This document shows, piece after piece, positions 45,686 through 57,526 of a stretch of DNA of 64,000 nucleotides (positions are counted from its first letter, which is position 1; each line of letters starts with the position of its first letter). The translations under genes and the position numbers were made by a program. The DNA is from Gigantopelta aegis (lineage: Eukaryota > Mollusca > Gastropoda > Neomphalida > Peltospiridae), in assembly GCF_016097555.1 (NCBI RefSeq), contig NC_054703.1, positions 20,586,776 to 20,650,775 of the forward strand. The letters are read 5' to 3'. The notes beneath the pieces are model-generated. The model made no database searches. It was given only the letters and a program-made list of their open reading frames with translations, and was not told the DNA's origin.

Positions 45686-47135
45686 CTATTCAATTTTTTG
45701 TGTTTGGTGCTTTGATGCAGTGCATGCCTTTCTGGTATGTTTGTTGCTGAATCTTATACAGTGCATACAGAGATTTTCTAGTTTAACATCTTTTTCTTTT
45801 ATACTCAGTAGATTTCGTTTTAAGCCGGTGCCAAAGTTTGTACTCTTGCATTTTACAACTTTACTTCCAGGTGAGAAGTTGCAACCCATACGCTGTGACA
45901 GCTGTATTACAGATTCAGCGGGCCCATTGTTGATGTTGTGTACTGCGCTGTGAGCTTTGCCGGCAAAAGTTCTAGATAATGTTGTGTGTCTCGTAAAGAA
46001 TGTCTTAGGCATCTGTTTACTGCCTCACACTTTTGTGTGTTTGTGTTGAATTTGGTGTGTTGCAGTATCTTTGGGCCTAGGCGGTAGTCGACACATGCTC
46101 TTAAAGTGTTAGTGTTTTCTTCTGTAGTGGCAATTTGAAAGTTATTATTTAGGAAACAACTCTTAGCGATCCAGTTGTGAGTATTATTTCTACAGACATG
46201 TGAGTATCTTTTCACTTGTTGTGTAACCCCTGATAGCAGGATACAATGGCCTCGCGAGTGTAGGATATTGCACACATGAATTTAGAAATATTTCCCGCAT
46301 GCATTTTAAAGGCTTAATCATATTCAGCCCAACATCTCATGGCAATGTGATTGGAAAACCTAGATTGTAATTTAACTCTCTCTCTGTTTTTGTTCTACCT
46401 GGCATCATTGTTTTTACTGAATTAGAATTTTTGACAAATGTTCTTTGCTTGTCAAGAAGAAAATGCAGTTCGGTGTTGGTGACATTTTCCTGATACAGTT
46501 CAGTGGCAGCTTTGAAACCCTTTGTGTCCGGATCTATCGTCAGGTATTGTACTTGTAAATTGTTCTTATTTTTAATTTGTAGCAAACAATCTTTAGCCCA
46601 TTCTTTTTCATTTCCTATCGACATTGCCGCCACATTGGAGGTTGATAATGGTGGATTGTGTACCCCTGACTTTGTTAATTACTTTAAGTTCCTCCCGTTT
46701 GGCATACGTCCTCTTGATTTACTTGTGTGATTGTGTCAGCTACTTCATTGCTATTTTTCTGACAGCCCTTATGTGAAGGTGGTGGGATATTTAAGCAACC
46801 TAAAGTTGGTCGTACTTATTGGCATTTTTCTGAGGCCTACTTGTACTGTGACATTAGGTTGTGTTTGTCGTCTGCCCCTGCACCTCCGTGTGTGTGTCTG
46901 TGTTTCTGTGTACTGGATTAAATGTTCGTGACTTGTACATGCATGATGTGCAGTGGACCTGCTGGCGGGTGCAGACACCTTTTTGCTCTTCTGCGACAAA
47001 GTTGAATTCTACTCGACCTGAATTGCAGTTGGGAACGGCATGGGCATGTTTTCTCCAAACCCTGTTCATCATGTCCTCCAGCTTGCCCATGTGAATCAGC
47101 CTGTAGGAGTCTGCCTCAGGCCTGTTAATCAAAGG
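45686..47135 (-). pseudogene. Decayed Mutator-like transposase remnant
   Basis: Several minus-strand frames in the right order give parts of one protein: RVEFNFVAEEQKGVCTRQQV, then VGLRKMPISTTNFRLL, then a NKVRGTQSTIINLQ-like piece, then AMSIGNEKEWAKDCLLQIK with DPDTKGFKAATELYQENVTN, then HNWIAKSCFL, DYRLGPKILQHTKFNTNTQK, and ARNFAGKAHSAVHNINNGP-like sequence. The pattern is that of a mollusc and cnidarian repeat family annotated as carrying a Mutator-like transposase domain, recalled from memory. Frameshifts and stops between the parts show it is dead. It lies in the large intron of the SLC30 gene, on the same strand. Confidence 0.55.
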
Positions 47136-48175
47136 TACCCTCGTTTAACTTCAGTGTAAGTAACCACTATTACTGTATTCCCTACACTTTTATGCATTTA
47201 TTCTCATGAAGATTATCTCCCCTTACACTTGTAGTGTGTATTTCGTATAGTGCAACATTCCTACTCTTTGATGTTTTATCATAGTTTGATACTTGCAGAT
47301 GTAAATTTCGTGCAGACACTTATCCATTTAATCTGAAATTGGTGATGTCAAGCCCATAAAACCTCAGCGATTTATACTTAGGCCAGATAACGTGGTCTTT
47401 TTAATAATTGTAGTTAATTTTTGGTGAAAATAGCCCTCAAAGGGTTTTAATATGCTACATGTATGTTCAGTGAGTGATTTTATTTTCTGTAATCAATGTG
47501 TCATGCAGTGGTAATTGTTTACCTTGCACCAGCCGGAGCCACAGAACACAGTTCCAGCTGTGTTGGGGTATTCTGAAGTCCACGCAAAAGCCGACTTGTG
47601 TCACCTGTACACCTTGAGCACTGGTATGTAAGACCCTTTCAGTCACTGACTTTGTAAGTCTGACTGTCTCTCTCACTTTTGATGTGGTTCACCCCCTTGT
47701 GACTGGTCTTCTGTTCTTGTGGTATGAAACATGTCCTTTTTTAAAACCAAATTGTATTGATTTTTTCACTGCTGGCATTGCAATAAATGTGTAATGGTTT
47801 GCTTAAAACTATGATGATTGTCAGTCTGAGTTCAGAAATTAAATGACAAACTTTGCTGATGCATGGATAGTAATATTAAATGAAGGCAATTTATTTCCAT
47901 GTGTTGATACATGCAAACATATTTGTTACCCCCCAAATTAGCCAGATTTCGTAATGTCGACACCTTGTCACTTAATTTTTGACTCATTCTCCCTGTGTAT
48001 ATTGTAAACTTTGCCACAATGGACATTAGTCTTTCACTGCTTCCAATGATTAATTAGGTACTAGTTACAGCTGCCTCATCAGTAGTTTGGTCACTAATTG
48101 GGTGCAACTTTGATGTTATGAGGATTATTTTCCTGATTTCTGTGGTTCACTCAGTACATAGCATCTCCATGTAAA
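47136..48175. other. Intron sequence, unassigned
   Basis: No exon or repeat was recognised. The minus-strand frame at 47467-47676 has no family resemblance but could be part of the decayed element to its left. Confidence 0.4.
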
Positions 48176-48477
48176 CCCCTGCGCGTGCTGTAACCTCACC
48201 GTGGTGCAGGGGTGTAACATTCTCTTTGAGAATGGCCAGTACAGCACAAATCCCCTTGTTGTCTTCGAGATACAATTGAAATTTTGAGTAAAATTCAGTA
48301 TCTATCTGTGATATTTGTATTTTTGCACAGTTCTTTACACTGTTTTTATTTAAATTTTAAATTTTTATATTGATGTTGATGATCACTTTATTTGTTTGCA
48401 TTACCATAGTTTGACACCCAATAGCCGATGTAGTTTTCGTGCTTGGGTGTCGTTAAAAATTCATTCATTCATTCATT
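48176..48477 (+). mobile_element. ATTC-tailed retroposon
   Basis: Full-length copy from CCCCTGCGCG to the ATTC tail, flanked by CTCCATGTAAAC and CTCCGTGTAAAC, which differ by one base. Confidence 0.8.
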
Positions 48478-48835
48478 TACTCCGTGTAAACTTCTTCTAG
48501 TGTGGGGTATTCTGAATAGCTCAGTTTGGAGTATGTACCCTATACAGTATACAAACCCACATGGGTGTTATATTATCCAGGTGTGCTACATACCAGACAA
48601 GGATAAAATATAATGTACCTCATTCCCATGTATATTTATTATGCTGTGGATCCATTTTGGTAGGTACTATTGAAGACGCTGCTCTGTAGTTCCACTTACT
48701 CTGCTGGCAGTATTTTTTCATACTGGGGTACACAAGAAAATAACCTTCTCAAAAATATGTGATTGGACACCTTTTGAAATTTAAACTTTTTCAATATAGG
48801 TTTTAATGTATCAATCATGTGATTGTCAGGTTCGA
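48478..48835. other. Intron sequence, unassigned
   Basis: No gene or known repeat recognised. Confidence 0.4.
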
Positions 48836-49505
48836 AGTAATAAATACTAGAATAGGTTGTCAACACTATATTACAAAGAAAACTAAATACTAGTATATGG
48901 TTGCCAGCACTGGATAAGAAAAATAACTAAACTTAACTGTCTGATATCTAGAAGAAAAATGAAGAAGTTTGTTTTGTTTAACGACACCATTAGAGCAAGG
49001 CTGGCCAAAAGTAGAGTTAAACTGTCTGCCGGGCAACCGACATTTCCGGACACAAACTGCCTGTTTGTTCTTTGTTTTTTTAAATTCTGTAGTCTGAAGG
49101 TTGTAATGTACCAATTATGTGATTGTCAGGTCAGAGTTCAAATGTTTAAGGAGTAAACCGTAACTATGACTGTGATTGGTGGATATATGTGACACTGGTT
49201 ATTTGTGCAAATAATATGACAAATGCCCCATCAGTTCCACATGTTTTATTACCTGAACAATTATTACACTAGTGACATTTTGTAATTGTCAATAACTGGG
49301 GTGGCAATAACAATGTCTACTGGCATTTTGTAAGTGCTTAAAACGATACGTTACAGTAGGGTTTCTTCAAATAATTATCAATGGGAGGTACCACACTGTC
49401 AGTGTATATACTGGTCTGGTGGTTTGGAACGTTGCTTCTGTTAGTTTTATTAAGAATTGTTACTATGGTCGTCAACAGGCATTTATTTGGTCTAATGAAA
49501 CCTGA
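48836..49505 (+). repeat. Direct intronic duplication, copy 2
   Basis: Second copy of 44520-45290, shorter by several internal deletions, including loss of the stretch with CGAGTAAACATTTGC. Confidence 0.8.
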
Positions 49506-50194
49506 AGCACGCGTCGCCCGTCATTTCAAGCCATGATTATTATATCAAGTAACATATTTGACCGTAAGTAGGCACACGTCTTTGAATAAGCCCCCCCCCC
49601 CCCCCCCCCTCATTTGTGAAGGCATTTAAGAAATTAGGCCTTTATTCATAAATCATGGTATTGAGGTAAATTGCCAAAAACGTTGAAGGATCGCGAAAAA
49701 ACCCTGTTTAGAACGTTACGATCTAGCATGTTACTAAAATGGATAAGTGGACTCTTTGTAAAGTTAGTTTTTGCTTTATCTATGTGAGCTCGCGCACCAC
49801 GTGACGTAAACGAGGTTAGGGAATTCCACCGCACGGTCGGTTTTTCGCTAATGTATATAGTAGCGTTTCGTATTACGAAATTAGGTTGTCCATTTGCAAA
49901 TTTTCGCATTTGTTTACCAATTAAAATGATATATTAAATGTACACGTGATTAACATTTAATTGACTAAATGTTAAAGAATAGTGAGTAGCATGTGTGAAG
50001 GCAGGCAAATTTGTAACGGAATCTAAGCAGTCTCCAACTGAGTCTGTGTGTCGGACTCAAATGGAGAGCGCCAAACGCCAAAATTTCTAATTAAAACAGG
50101 GTATACTCCCCCTGAACATTTCGAAAATTAAATGTCCTGAAAAGCAATGTCCTAAATTCTACAAGTAAAATTCATCCTGAAAAATAGAGTATTT
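49506..50194. other. Intron sequence, unassigned
   Basis: Contains a poly-C run at about 49590-49608. The minus-strand frame at 49646-49909 resembles no known family. Confidence 0.4.
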
Positions 50195-50195
50195 A

Positions 50196-51700
50196 TATAT
50201 ACTCTTCAAAAGAAGAAACGCAAAACCACATTGTCGTAACATTTGGAGAATTGATTTAATTATTGAATGGTGAGTCCGATAATTACCAAATGTTGCAGGA
50301 TTGTTCACAATTCACTCTAGTCCATTGTGAGTAAGTGATAGGACACACCACCAAGGTCAAGGTCATATGGAGTCAATACCGGGTGTGGCCTCCGCGTGTG
50401 TTGACAACTGCCTGGCACCGCCTGCCCATTGAAGCAACCAGAGTACGATGACGTCCCGGGGGATGGTGGCCCACTCGGCCTGCAAGGCTGCTGCCAGCTC
50501 GGGCAGGGTCTGGGGCTGTGGTTGTCGCTGTCAGAGGCGTCGGTCCAACTCGTCCCATAGATGCTCAATTGGGTTCAAATCCGGTGATATCGATGGCCAA
50601 GGAAGGACATTAATGTTGTTGTTCTGTAGGAAAGCCGTTGTGAGACGTGCTGTGTGAGGCCTGGCGTTGTCATGTTGGAACACTGCGTTGGCGTTGGCCA
50701 TAACTGGAACGATCTGTGGCCGGAGGATCTGGTCAGTGTAGCCCTGTGCATTCAGGTTGCCCTGCACGTGGACCAGGTCAGTTCTGCCAGTGTGTGAGAT
50801 GGCTGCCCACACCATGACACTACCCCCGCCGAATCTGTCCACTTCCTGCACGCAGTTTGCCGCATAACGTTCACCACGACGCCTATACACACGACATCTT
50901 CCATCATGACGTCGGAGCAGAAATCGGGACTCGTCACTGAACCACACCTGTCTCCATCGCAGTTGAGGCCATTGTCGATGAATCTGGCACCACTGCAGTC
51001 GGAGTCGACGGTGTTGTGGTGTTAAGATGACACCTCGAACTGGACGTCTGGTACGAATTCCTACCTCACGTAGGCGGTTCCGTACGGTCTGGTCGGATAT
51101 CCTGCGCAAACCTGGTATTGCTGCGGCTGTGGAGGTGGCAGTAGTCAATCGTTCCCGAAGGTGGCGTACCCGGATGTAGCGGTCCTGCCCGGGGGTAGTG
51201 ACCCGTGGTCGACCGGATCTAGGGAGGTCACGTGTTGATCCATGTTGCTGGTAACGGTCCCACAGTCTGGAGATGGTGCTTGGGGACACATGAAATGCCC
51301 TGGCAACGGCCGTTCTGGATTCGCCTGCGTCTAGTCGGCCGATGGCATTGTTTCTCTGCGGTTCACTGAGACGTGGCATGTCCTGGATTGTCAACTGTCG
51401 GCCAGATACAGAGGCCAGGCAAGCGAACACCCTGCACTTTTATACTGTCGGTGTTCATGTTGCACGTGCAGACAACGCACGTGCAGTGGTGACATGGTTT
51501 GCACGTGGCTGCGTTTTTGCGAATATTCACATTTTGGAACTTTATTGTACAGTAGCTGCGTTTTATCGAATGTAACCGTGGGAATGTGTTTGGGACATGC
51601 AATGACCTTATATTCACAAAGCATGAACCGGTAGGAAACATAAAATCGGAGTTATAACCCATTTGTACCCTTTTGCGTTTCTTTTTTTGAAGAGTATATA
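50196..51700 (-). mobile_element. Tc1/mariner transposon, near-complete
   Basis: Terminal inverted repeats TATATACTCTTCAAAA then AAGAAACGCAAAA lie at 50196-50225 and 51671-51700, with TA at both edges as expected for this superfamily. About 1.5 kb long, it carries one damaged transposase gene and sits in the SLC30 intron. Confidence 0.9.
50373..51379 (-). pseudogene. Tc1/mariner DD34E transposase, damaged near the C-terminus
   Basis: The transposase cuts and pastes its own element. The likely start is the methionine of MPRLSEPQRNNAIGRLDAG (51379); an upstream methionine at 51430 is in frame. A helix-turn-helix region lies at about residues 5-55, followed by a GRPR motif. The catalytic triad is visible: the D of WFSDESRF, the D of FQHDNARPH and the E of DLNPIEHLWDEL, with 34 residues between the second D and the E. 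A TGA at 50531-50533 ends the frame ten residues after the catalytic E. The usual C-terminal tail (RTLVASMGRRCQAVVNTRGG) is still readable but in another frame. Very likely inactive. Confidence 0.9.
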
Positions 51701-51889
51701 TTAATGTTTTACAAAACAAATCTCTTTGAAACACTCGTCTGTTATCACCCCCAAAACTCCCCTCCCCCCCCCCCCCCCCCCCACCCCACCCCTGCTTACG
51801 TTTTGGGACAAGTTAATTCTTTTGTGGGCAAGTGAAATTTGAAAGTGACTTGCCCGGCGGCAACTGAACATTTTAGGATATGGCCAGCC
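51701..51889. other. Intron sequence with poly-C run
   Basis: Poly-C at about 51762-51782. A GGCCAGCCCTGCAATAGAGC stretch at 51877 resembles the SINE-tail junction in the duplicated block at 44675. Confidence 0.45.
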
Positions 51890-52178
51890 CTGCAATAGAG
51901 CACATTATTTATTAATCATCGGCTATTGGATGTCAAATATTTGTTTCATTCTGACATATAGTTTTAGACAGGAAACCCTCAACATTTTTCCATTAATAGC
52001 AAGGGGTCCTTTATATGCATCATCCTACAGGATGACACATACCACGGCCTATGATATACCAATCGTGGTGCACTTACTGGAACCAAAAATAGCCCAATGG
52101 GCCCACCGACGGGGATCGATCCCAGACCGACCGCGCATCGAGTGAGCGTTTCCCACTGGGCCAAGTCCCGCCCCAGAA
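51890..52178 (-). mobile_element. tRNA-derived SINE
   Basis: Minus-strand copy with head near GGCGGGACTTGGCCCAGTGG, box B GGGATCGATCCC, the core, and the tail at ATTAATCATCGGCTATTGG. Confidence 0.8.
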
Positions 52179-52237
52179 GCATAATAACTCCTCTACTGCA
52201 CTAGGTTTCGCCTGAACGTGAATTTGTACTCATTTTG

Positions 52238-52437
52238 GCGAGACGTAGCCCAGTGGAAAAGCGCTCGTTTGATGCGCGGTCGGTCTGGGATCGATCCCCG
52301 TCGGTGGGTCCATTGGGTTATTTTTCGCTCCAGCCAGTGCACCACGACTGGTACACCAAAGGTTGTGGTATGTGCTATCCTGTCTATGGGATGGTGCATA
52401 TAAAAGATCCCTTGCTGTTAATCGAAAAGAGTAGCCC
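52238..52437 (+). mobile_element. tRNA-derived SINE, 3'-truncated
   Basis: Head GTAGCCCAGTGGAAAAGCGC, box B GGGATCGATCCCC and core to AAAAGAGTAGCCCAT, then cut. It lies head to head with the minus-strand SINE at 51890. Confidence 0.8.
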
Positions 52438-52754
52438 ATTAATATCATTATCGCTACCCAATTGCCCAAAGCTACAAACCTTTTCCAACTTGCCTCGAAT
52501 TCGATCTGTTTGAATGTGCGATGGCACACTTTGAAGTAGAATGAACGATGACTCTTTAACTGAAATTAAATAATAATGTCAAAATAAATAAGGGGAAAAA
52601 TAAAACTCCATATTATGAAAGCATAATAAGAAAACAAAAACGACTTCTGCTGGTGGACTATTACTGCTAGTACCCGGGTGCGTCATTATCCCCGTTACAG
52701 TTTAATAATTGCTTTATATTATTAATACCATACCAAACAAGGCGCTGGCAATAA

Positions 52755-52788
<34 letters not shown>

Positions 52789-52916
52789 TAATAATACAAA
52801 AAATAAACCAGAAAAATAAAAATTAATAATAATACCATACTGTTACATTTGTATCGAATCAAGTGTTTGACAGTCTTAGCAAGGCCTACGATTAATCATA
52901 CTTCCATTTTGCGGGA
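52438..52916. other. Intron sequence with poly-A runs
   Basis: Long poly-A at about 52757-52787. No exon seen. Confidence 0.45.
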
Positions 52917-53238
52917 TGGGGGGGGGGGGGGCGTAGCCCAGTGGTAAAGTGCTCGCCTAATGCGCGATCCCCGTCAGGGGGCCCATTGGGCTATTTCTCA
53001 TTCCAACCAATGCTCCACAACTGGTGTAACGAAAGCCGTGGTATTACTATCTTGTCTGTGGGATGGTGCATATAAAATATCCCTTGCTGCTAATCGGAAA
53101 GAGTTTCCCATGAAGTGGCAACAGCGGGTTTCCTCTCTCAATATCTGTGTGGTCCTTAATCATATGTCCAACGCCATATTACCGTAAATAAAATGTTTTG
53201 GGTGCGTCGTTAAATAAAACATTTCCTTCCTTTCCTAC
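52917..53238 (+). mobile_element. tRNA-derived SINE
   Basis: Preceded by a poly-G run. Head GTAGCCCAGTGGTAAAGTGC, with a deletion between head and box B, then the full core and a TTCC-rich tail. Confidence 0.8.
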
Positions 53239-53249
53239 GATTCTGCGGA

Positions 53250-53338
53250 TGTTACGGTGGCCGAGTGGTTACGGTAACGGGCTGTCGGATGCCACTCGTA
53301 TCGGTGCAGTATGTTCGAATCGTGCCACTTGACACTTT
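53250..53338 (+). mobile_element. tRNA-Ser/Leu-like SINE head remnant
   Basis: Box A GGTGGCCGAGTGGTTACGG and box B ATGTTCGAATCG are tRNA-like, but the stems do not pair well, so it is more likely a SINE or tRNA remnant than a tRNA gene. A MITE follows directly. Confidence 0.45.
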
Positions 53339-53347
53339 GTGTTTTAA

Positions 53348-53728
53348 AGGGACATTCCTGAGTTTGTTGCATTGTAAGATGTTTCAGAAAAATAAAATAT
53401 TTCTACGATTAAACTTACATATTAAATATATTTTCTTGTTTAGAATATCAGTGTCTGTATATTCAATGTGTTTCTGGTTGTCGTAATATTTGTAAGAAGC
53501 CCACACTGGATTTTGTCTTCAAATAATTTAGTACGTACGAACAAATATAGTTTAGGAAATAAAATGAAATTTAACCTAGTACAAATAGTAGAACGATCAA
53601 AAACACGTTTAATATACAGCCACTAATATTTTATTCAGAAGAATATATTTGATATGTAATTACAATCGTTAAAAAGTCTTTGTTAGTCGATAACATCTTA
53701 AAAATTCAGCAAACTCAGGAATGTCCCT
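53348..53728. mobile_element. MITE with TTAA target duplication
   Basis: Inverted ends AGGGACATTCCTGAGTTTG are exact over about 19 bp, with similarity continuing to TAAGATGTT. TTAA flanks both sides (53344-53347, 53729-53732). No coding capacity. Confidence 0.85.
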
Positions 53729-53781
53729 TTAAGATATTATAATCAGGTCTTATGTCGATGTTATTTGAAGATATTTGTAAA

Positions 53782-54106
53782 AGGAAGGAAATGTTTTATT
53801 TAACGACGCACTCAACACATCTGTATTTACGGTTATATGGCGTCAGACATATGGTTAATGACCACACAGATATAGAAAGGAAACCCACTGTCGCCACTTT
53901 ATTGGCTACGCTTTTCGATTAGCAGCAAGGTATCTTTTATATGCACCATCCCACAGACAGGATAGTACATACCACGGCCTTTATTACACCAGTTGTGGAG
54001 GACTGCCTGGAACAAGAAATAGCTCAATGAGGCCACCGATGGGGATCGATACTAAACCGATCGTGTATCTAGCGAGCGCTTTACCACTGGGCTACGTCCT
54101 GCCCCG
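53782..54106 (-). mobile_element. tRNA-derived SINE
   Basis: Complete minus-strand copy. TTTGTAAA occurs at both edges (about 53774-53781 and 54107-54114). Confidence 0.8.
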
Positions 54107-54114
54107 TTTGTAAA

Positions 54115-54594
54115 TGGAGTGGAATGGTAAAGAATAACCATAATATGTATGAATCCAGGTATTTAGACTGCACGAAAGTCAAAGCAATAAAAGTTGTTCA
54201 AACTCAAATTAAGTACAAACATGCTGACTTCGAAATATGTCAGGGCAAAAGCAGTGCAATGTTAAGCTACAGATCAAAGCAACTTGAAATACATTTCTGA
54301 ACATCGTCTACTCTTGGGAAGCTGTTAACAAAGCAATCTGAGAGTACTGCTAAAGCAATACATGTCCCCTACCGGGCCCTTCGTATCTCATAAATTCAAG
54401 GGTCATAACTCTTTAAAAAACAAAATTGGTAAATCGCCATGAAAGTCAAAACTTCATCTGTACAAAAACACAATAAAGCTATACACAAAATTTCAGCAAA
54501 CAAAAAAGTCAGGAAAATGTTTTTTCGTATCTTTTAAATTCAAGGGCCATATCTTTAATAAAAATGGGTAAATCGCCATGACTGTCAAACTTAC
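54115..54594. other. Intron sequence, unassigned
   Basis: A diverged internal repeat (CAAAATTGGTAAATCGCC and AAATGGGTAAATCGCC) is the only pattern noticed. Confidence 0.4.
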
Positions 54595-54809
54595 TTGCGA
54601 TTTACTGATAAAAAAAAACGTCAACTTTCAAATTTCATTTCTGATCCCAATCGTCCTTCAAGATCTTTGGTGGTAAAAACCCCCACTGTAATACTGAACT
54701 ACTGGTTGTAATGTTTGCCCAATTAATTTACTAGTATCATATAACTATTACAGTTTTGGCTATTGTAAATTCTTATTAGAGTTCCCCTACGTTTTTTGAA
54801 GAGTATATA
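54595..54809 (-). mobile_element. Tc1/mariner-like element end
   Basis: Third copy of the sequence at 14326 and 15228. Its terminal TATACTCTTCAAAAAACG is nearly that of the Tc1 element at 50196. A solo end or a deleted element. Confidence 0.6.
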
Positions 54810-55077
54810 TTGCACTAAACCAGGTCGTTGCACAAAACTGTCAACTTACTTATATGTAAATCCCTGGAATCAAGCCTCAAGACAAGTCTTAGACACAACA
54901 TACAAGCAAATATATTCGGTTCAGAAATAAATAAAACTGTAATACATACCATTGTAAGAAAACGACGCTTATAGCGTTATGGCCGACATTTTAGTTTTAT
55001 GGACTGGTGTAGACTTCCTATATGAGATAACTCTGATTATTTTCTTGTTACTCTCTCTGACCTCACTAGAGGAAGAC

Positions 55078-55330
55078 ATGTTTTATTTAACGACGCACTC
55101 AACACAGTTTATTTACGGTTATATGGCGTCAGACATATGGTTAAGAACCACACATTTATTGAGAGAGGAAACCCGCTGTCGCCACTTCATGGGCTACTCT
55201 TTCCGATTAGCAGCAAGGGGTCTTTTATATGCACCATCCCACAGAAAGGGTAGTACATACCACGGTCTTTTATATACCAGTCGTGGTGCACTGGCTGGAA
55301 CAAGAAACAGGCCCACCGACGGCTCTGACC
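55078..55330 (-). mobile_element. tRNA-derived SINE, head missing
   Basis: Tail and core are intact; the sequence stops after CCCACCGACGG, before the tRNA-like head. Confidence 0.75.
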
Positions 55331-55334
55331 TCTG

Positions 55335-56046
55335 AAGATCGGCAATAGAACGGGTTTTCGTTGGCGCTAACAACATACATGTACATGTGCACTATTGCGA
55401 ACATACATTATATAAGCATTTATTTTTAGTCCAAAATTGAGAATATTTCCGTCTCTGTTTTTAGCTGGCAGGCATGGGAGTGAGTGCTCCGCAAGGCTCA
55501 ATGGGTAGGTGTAAACCACTTGCACCGACCATAGATCCATAACTGGTTCAACAAAGGGCCATGGTTTGTGCTATCCTGCCTGTGGGAAGCGCAAATAAAA
55601 GATCCCTTGCTGCTAATCGGAAGAGTAGCCCATGTAGTGGCGACAGCGGGTTTCCTCTCAAAATCTGTGTGGTCCTTAACCATATGTCTGACGCCATATA
55701 ACCGTAAATAAAATGTATTGAGTGCGTCGTTAAATAAAACATTTCTTTCTGTTTTTAGCTATATGACCACATCTGGCTGTAGTACCGGTCCGAACAGCTG
55801 GTTCAGGAACCCTTTCACAGCCACCAGCTCTTCCGCTATACACCCATGAATCAAAAAGTCAATTTACAATATTACAAAATAACATCCATGGGCAAAATCC
55901 AGCCAGAAGGCTTATCACTGAAAACATTTTTTAATTCTTCCCCAATTTCTAGAAGTGAATATGTGAAGCACAACATATTTTACAATTAGGAACTACAGTG
56001 GACCGTGATGAATGAACGCTCACCCAGAAGTCACCTGTGTAGTGAG
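55335..56046. repeat. Inverted dispersed repeat, copy 1, with inserted SINE
   Basis: 55335-55466 and 55749-56046 together match 60865-61290 in reverse orientation (for example CATCTGGCTGTAGTACC and GCGAACATACATTATATAAG). A SINE interrupts this copy only. Short protein-like frames around the TGTTCGGACCGGTACTACAG region were not recognised. Confidence 0.7.
55467..55748 (+). mobile_element. tRNA-derived SINE, 5'-truncated
   Basis: Starts within the central domain and ends in TTTC. CTGTTTTTAGCT flanks both sides (55455-55466, 55749-55760). The inverted copy near 61160 is the empty site. Confidence 0.85.
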
Positions 56047-56737
56047 ACCTCTGTAGTGAAATGAATACAATAGAGTTATCTTGTATTAAGACTACACCAG
56101 TGAATAAAACTAAAATGGCGTCTTTTTCTCACTATGGTATGTATTACAGTTTTATTTATTTCTGAACACAAAATGTATTTTGTTGTTATTTCCAAAACAC
56201 TTTTACAATTTATTTCTGACATCAAACCAAACTGAAATTATTTACCAAAAAAGGGCATTTTTGTAGGATGGGCCGAGCTAAATTTACAAATGTTTAGTGG
56301 TTTTCTTGTCTTGTAATTTATATTTTATCTTATTTAATAAACACCTGTCTAACTGATAGATACTCACAAAGTGGAATCGTAGAAAACAATATTATTCCAA
56401 CCAGGATAAGACTGAAAACAGAATTTTAAAACGGGTCAATTAAGGAATAAAGGTCGGATACTGCAATTGGCTGTAAGTTTAAGGTTGCACATAGCTTTAA
56501 AAAGGCGGCTCCCATTCAGAATAATATATGCAAAGTATCAACCGAAACCATCCCAAGTTCAGCCAGCAAATGTTTCCCTATTTGATCGGTTTCCGACGTG
56601 GCCACTTGGTTTACCATGAAGCGCATAAACCAGTCTAGCGGACTTTTTTCTGCTTGGTCAGGCTGTCCATATAAAAAGATTTCGACGAAGAAAATATAAT
56701 ACAAAACCTGGAAATCCGAAAACACTGTACAGGTGAT
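56047..56737. other. Intron sequence, unassigned
   Basis: The minus-strand frame at 56516-56725 looks protein-like but matches no part of a zinc transporter and has no clear splice sites. Confidence 0.4.
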
Positions 56738-57010
56738 ACCGGCCTCGGTGGTGTCGTGGTTAAGCCATTGGGCAAAAAGCTAGTAGGTACTGGGTTCGCA
56801 GCCCTGTATCGGTTCCCACCCAGAGCGAATTTAACAAATGAATGTGTAGGTGTAAAACAACTACACCCCTTTTTCTTTCACAAACCACTAGCAACTAACA
56901 ACTAATCCACCGTTCCTAGTCAGACAGGTCTGATAGCTGAGGTGTGTGCCCAGGACAGGATGCTTGAATCTTAATTGGATATAAGCACGAAAGTAAGTTA
57001 AAATGAAATT
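56738..57010 (+). mobile_element. tRNA-derived SINE, second family
   Basis: Head CGGCCTCGGTGGTGTCGTGG, box B CTGGGTTCGCAGCCC, central part with CTGAGGTGTGTGCCCAGGAC, ending near ATTGGATATAAGCACG. It is an uninterrupted relative of the SINEs at 20518, 26583 and 31376. Confidence 0.8.
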
Positions 57011-57526
57011 GAGCCAAAAACAAAAAGAGAATGAAACAAACGTTTTCATATTTTTTTAAAACACACATACCTTTGAGAAGTCTAATTTTATTGGCATTAC
57101 CCTTTTTCAATATCACACACTCTTATTTCTTTTTATTGTAACAGTATCAAAATGTTCAGTTATATCATTTAATATTACCTGCAATAATAATACAAAGTGA
57201 ACTATTCTCTGTTTTCTAATTTAATGTTTAACCTCTTTTCCTTCTATCTCTCTTCCTATTCTGTCAACCTTAGAAATATTTATATTTTCATGTACGCATT
57301 ACTAGTGTAATATACTATATACTGTAAGGTAGTAATAGCAGCCTCCCCCCCCCCCCCCCCCCCCCCCAAACAGACACACAACCGTGACACTGCCAAATCT
57401 GTTGCTAGGGTTAATACACTTTACAAAATAAATGTGTTCCAAATGTGTTACAAGTTTGTAGATGAATAAAACTTTCGATCAGTTTTCACAAGTTGAAACT
57501 AGTGTCGGCAATTATACGTGACTCAC
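57011..57526. other. Intron sequence with poly-C run
   Basis: Poly-C at about 57345-57367. No exon found. Confidence 0.45.

Noticed and set aside
50752..50937. Second frame within the Tc1 element
   Set aside because: It overlaps the transposase in another frame and has no motif.
53250..53338. Possible functional tRNA-Ser or tRNA-Leu gene
   Set aside because: The boxes are present but the arms do not fold into good stems by eye; a SINE head or tRNA relic is more likely.
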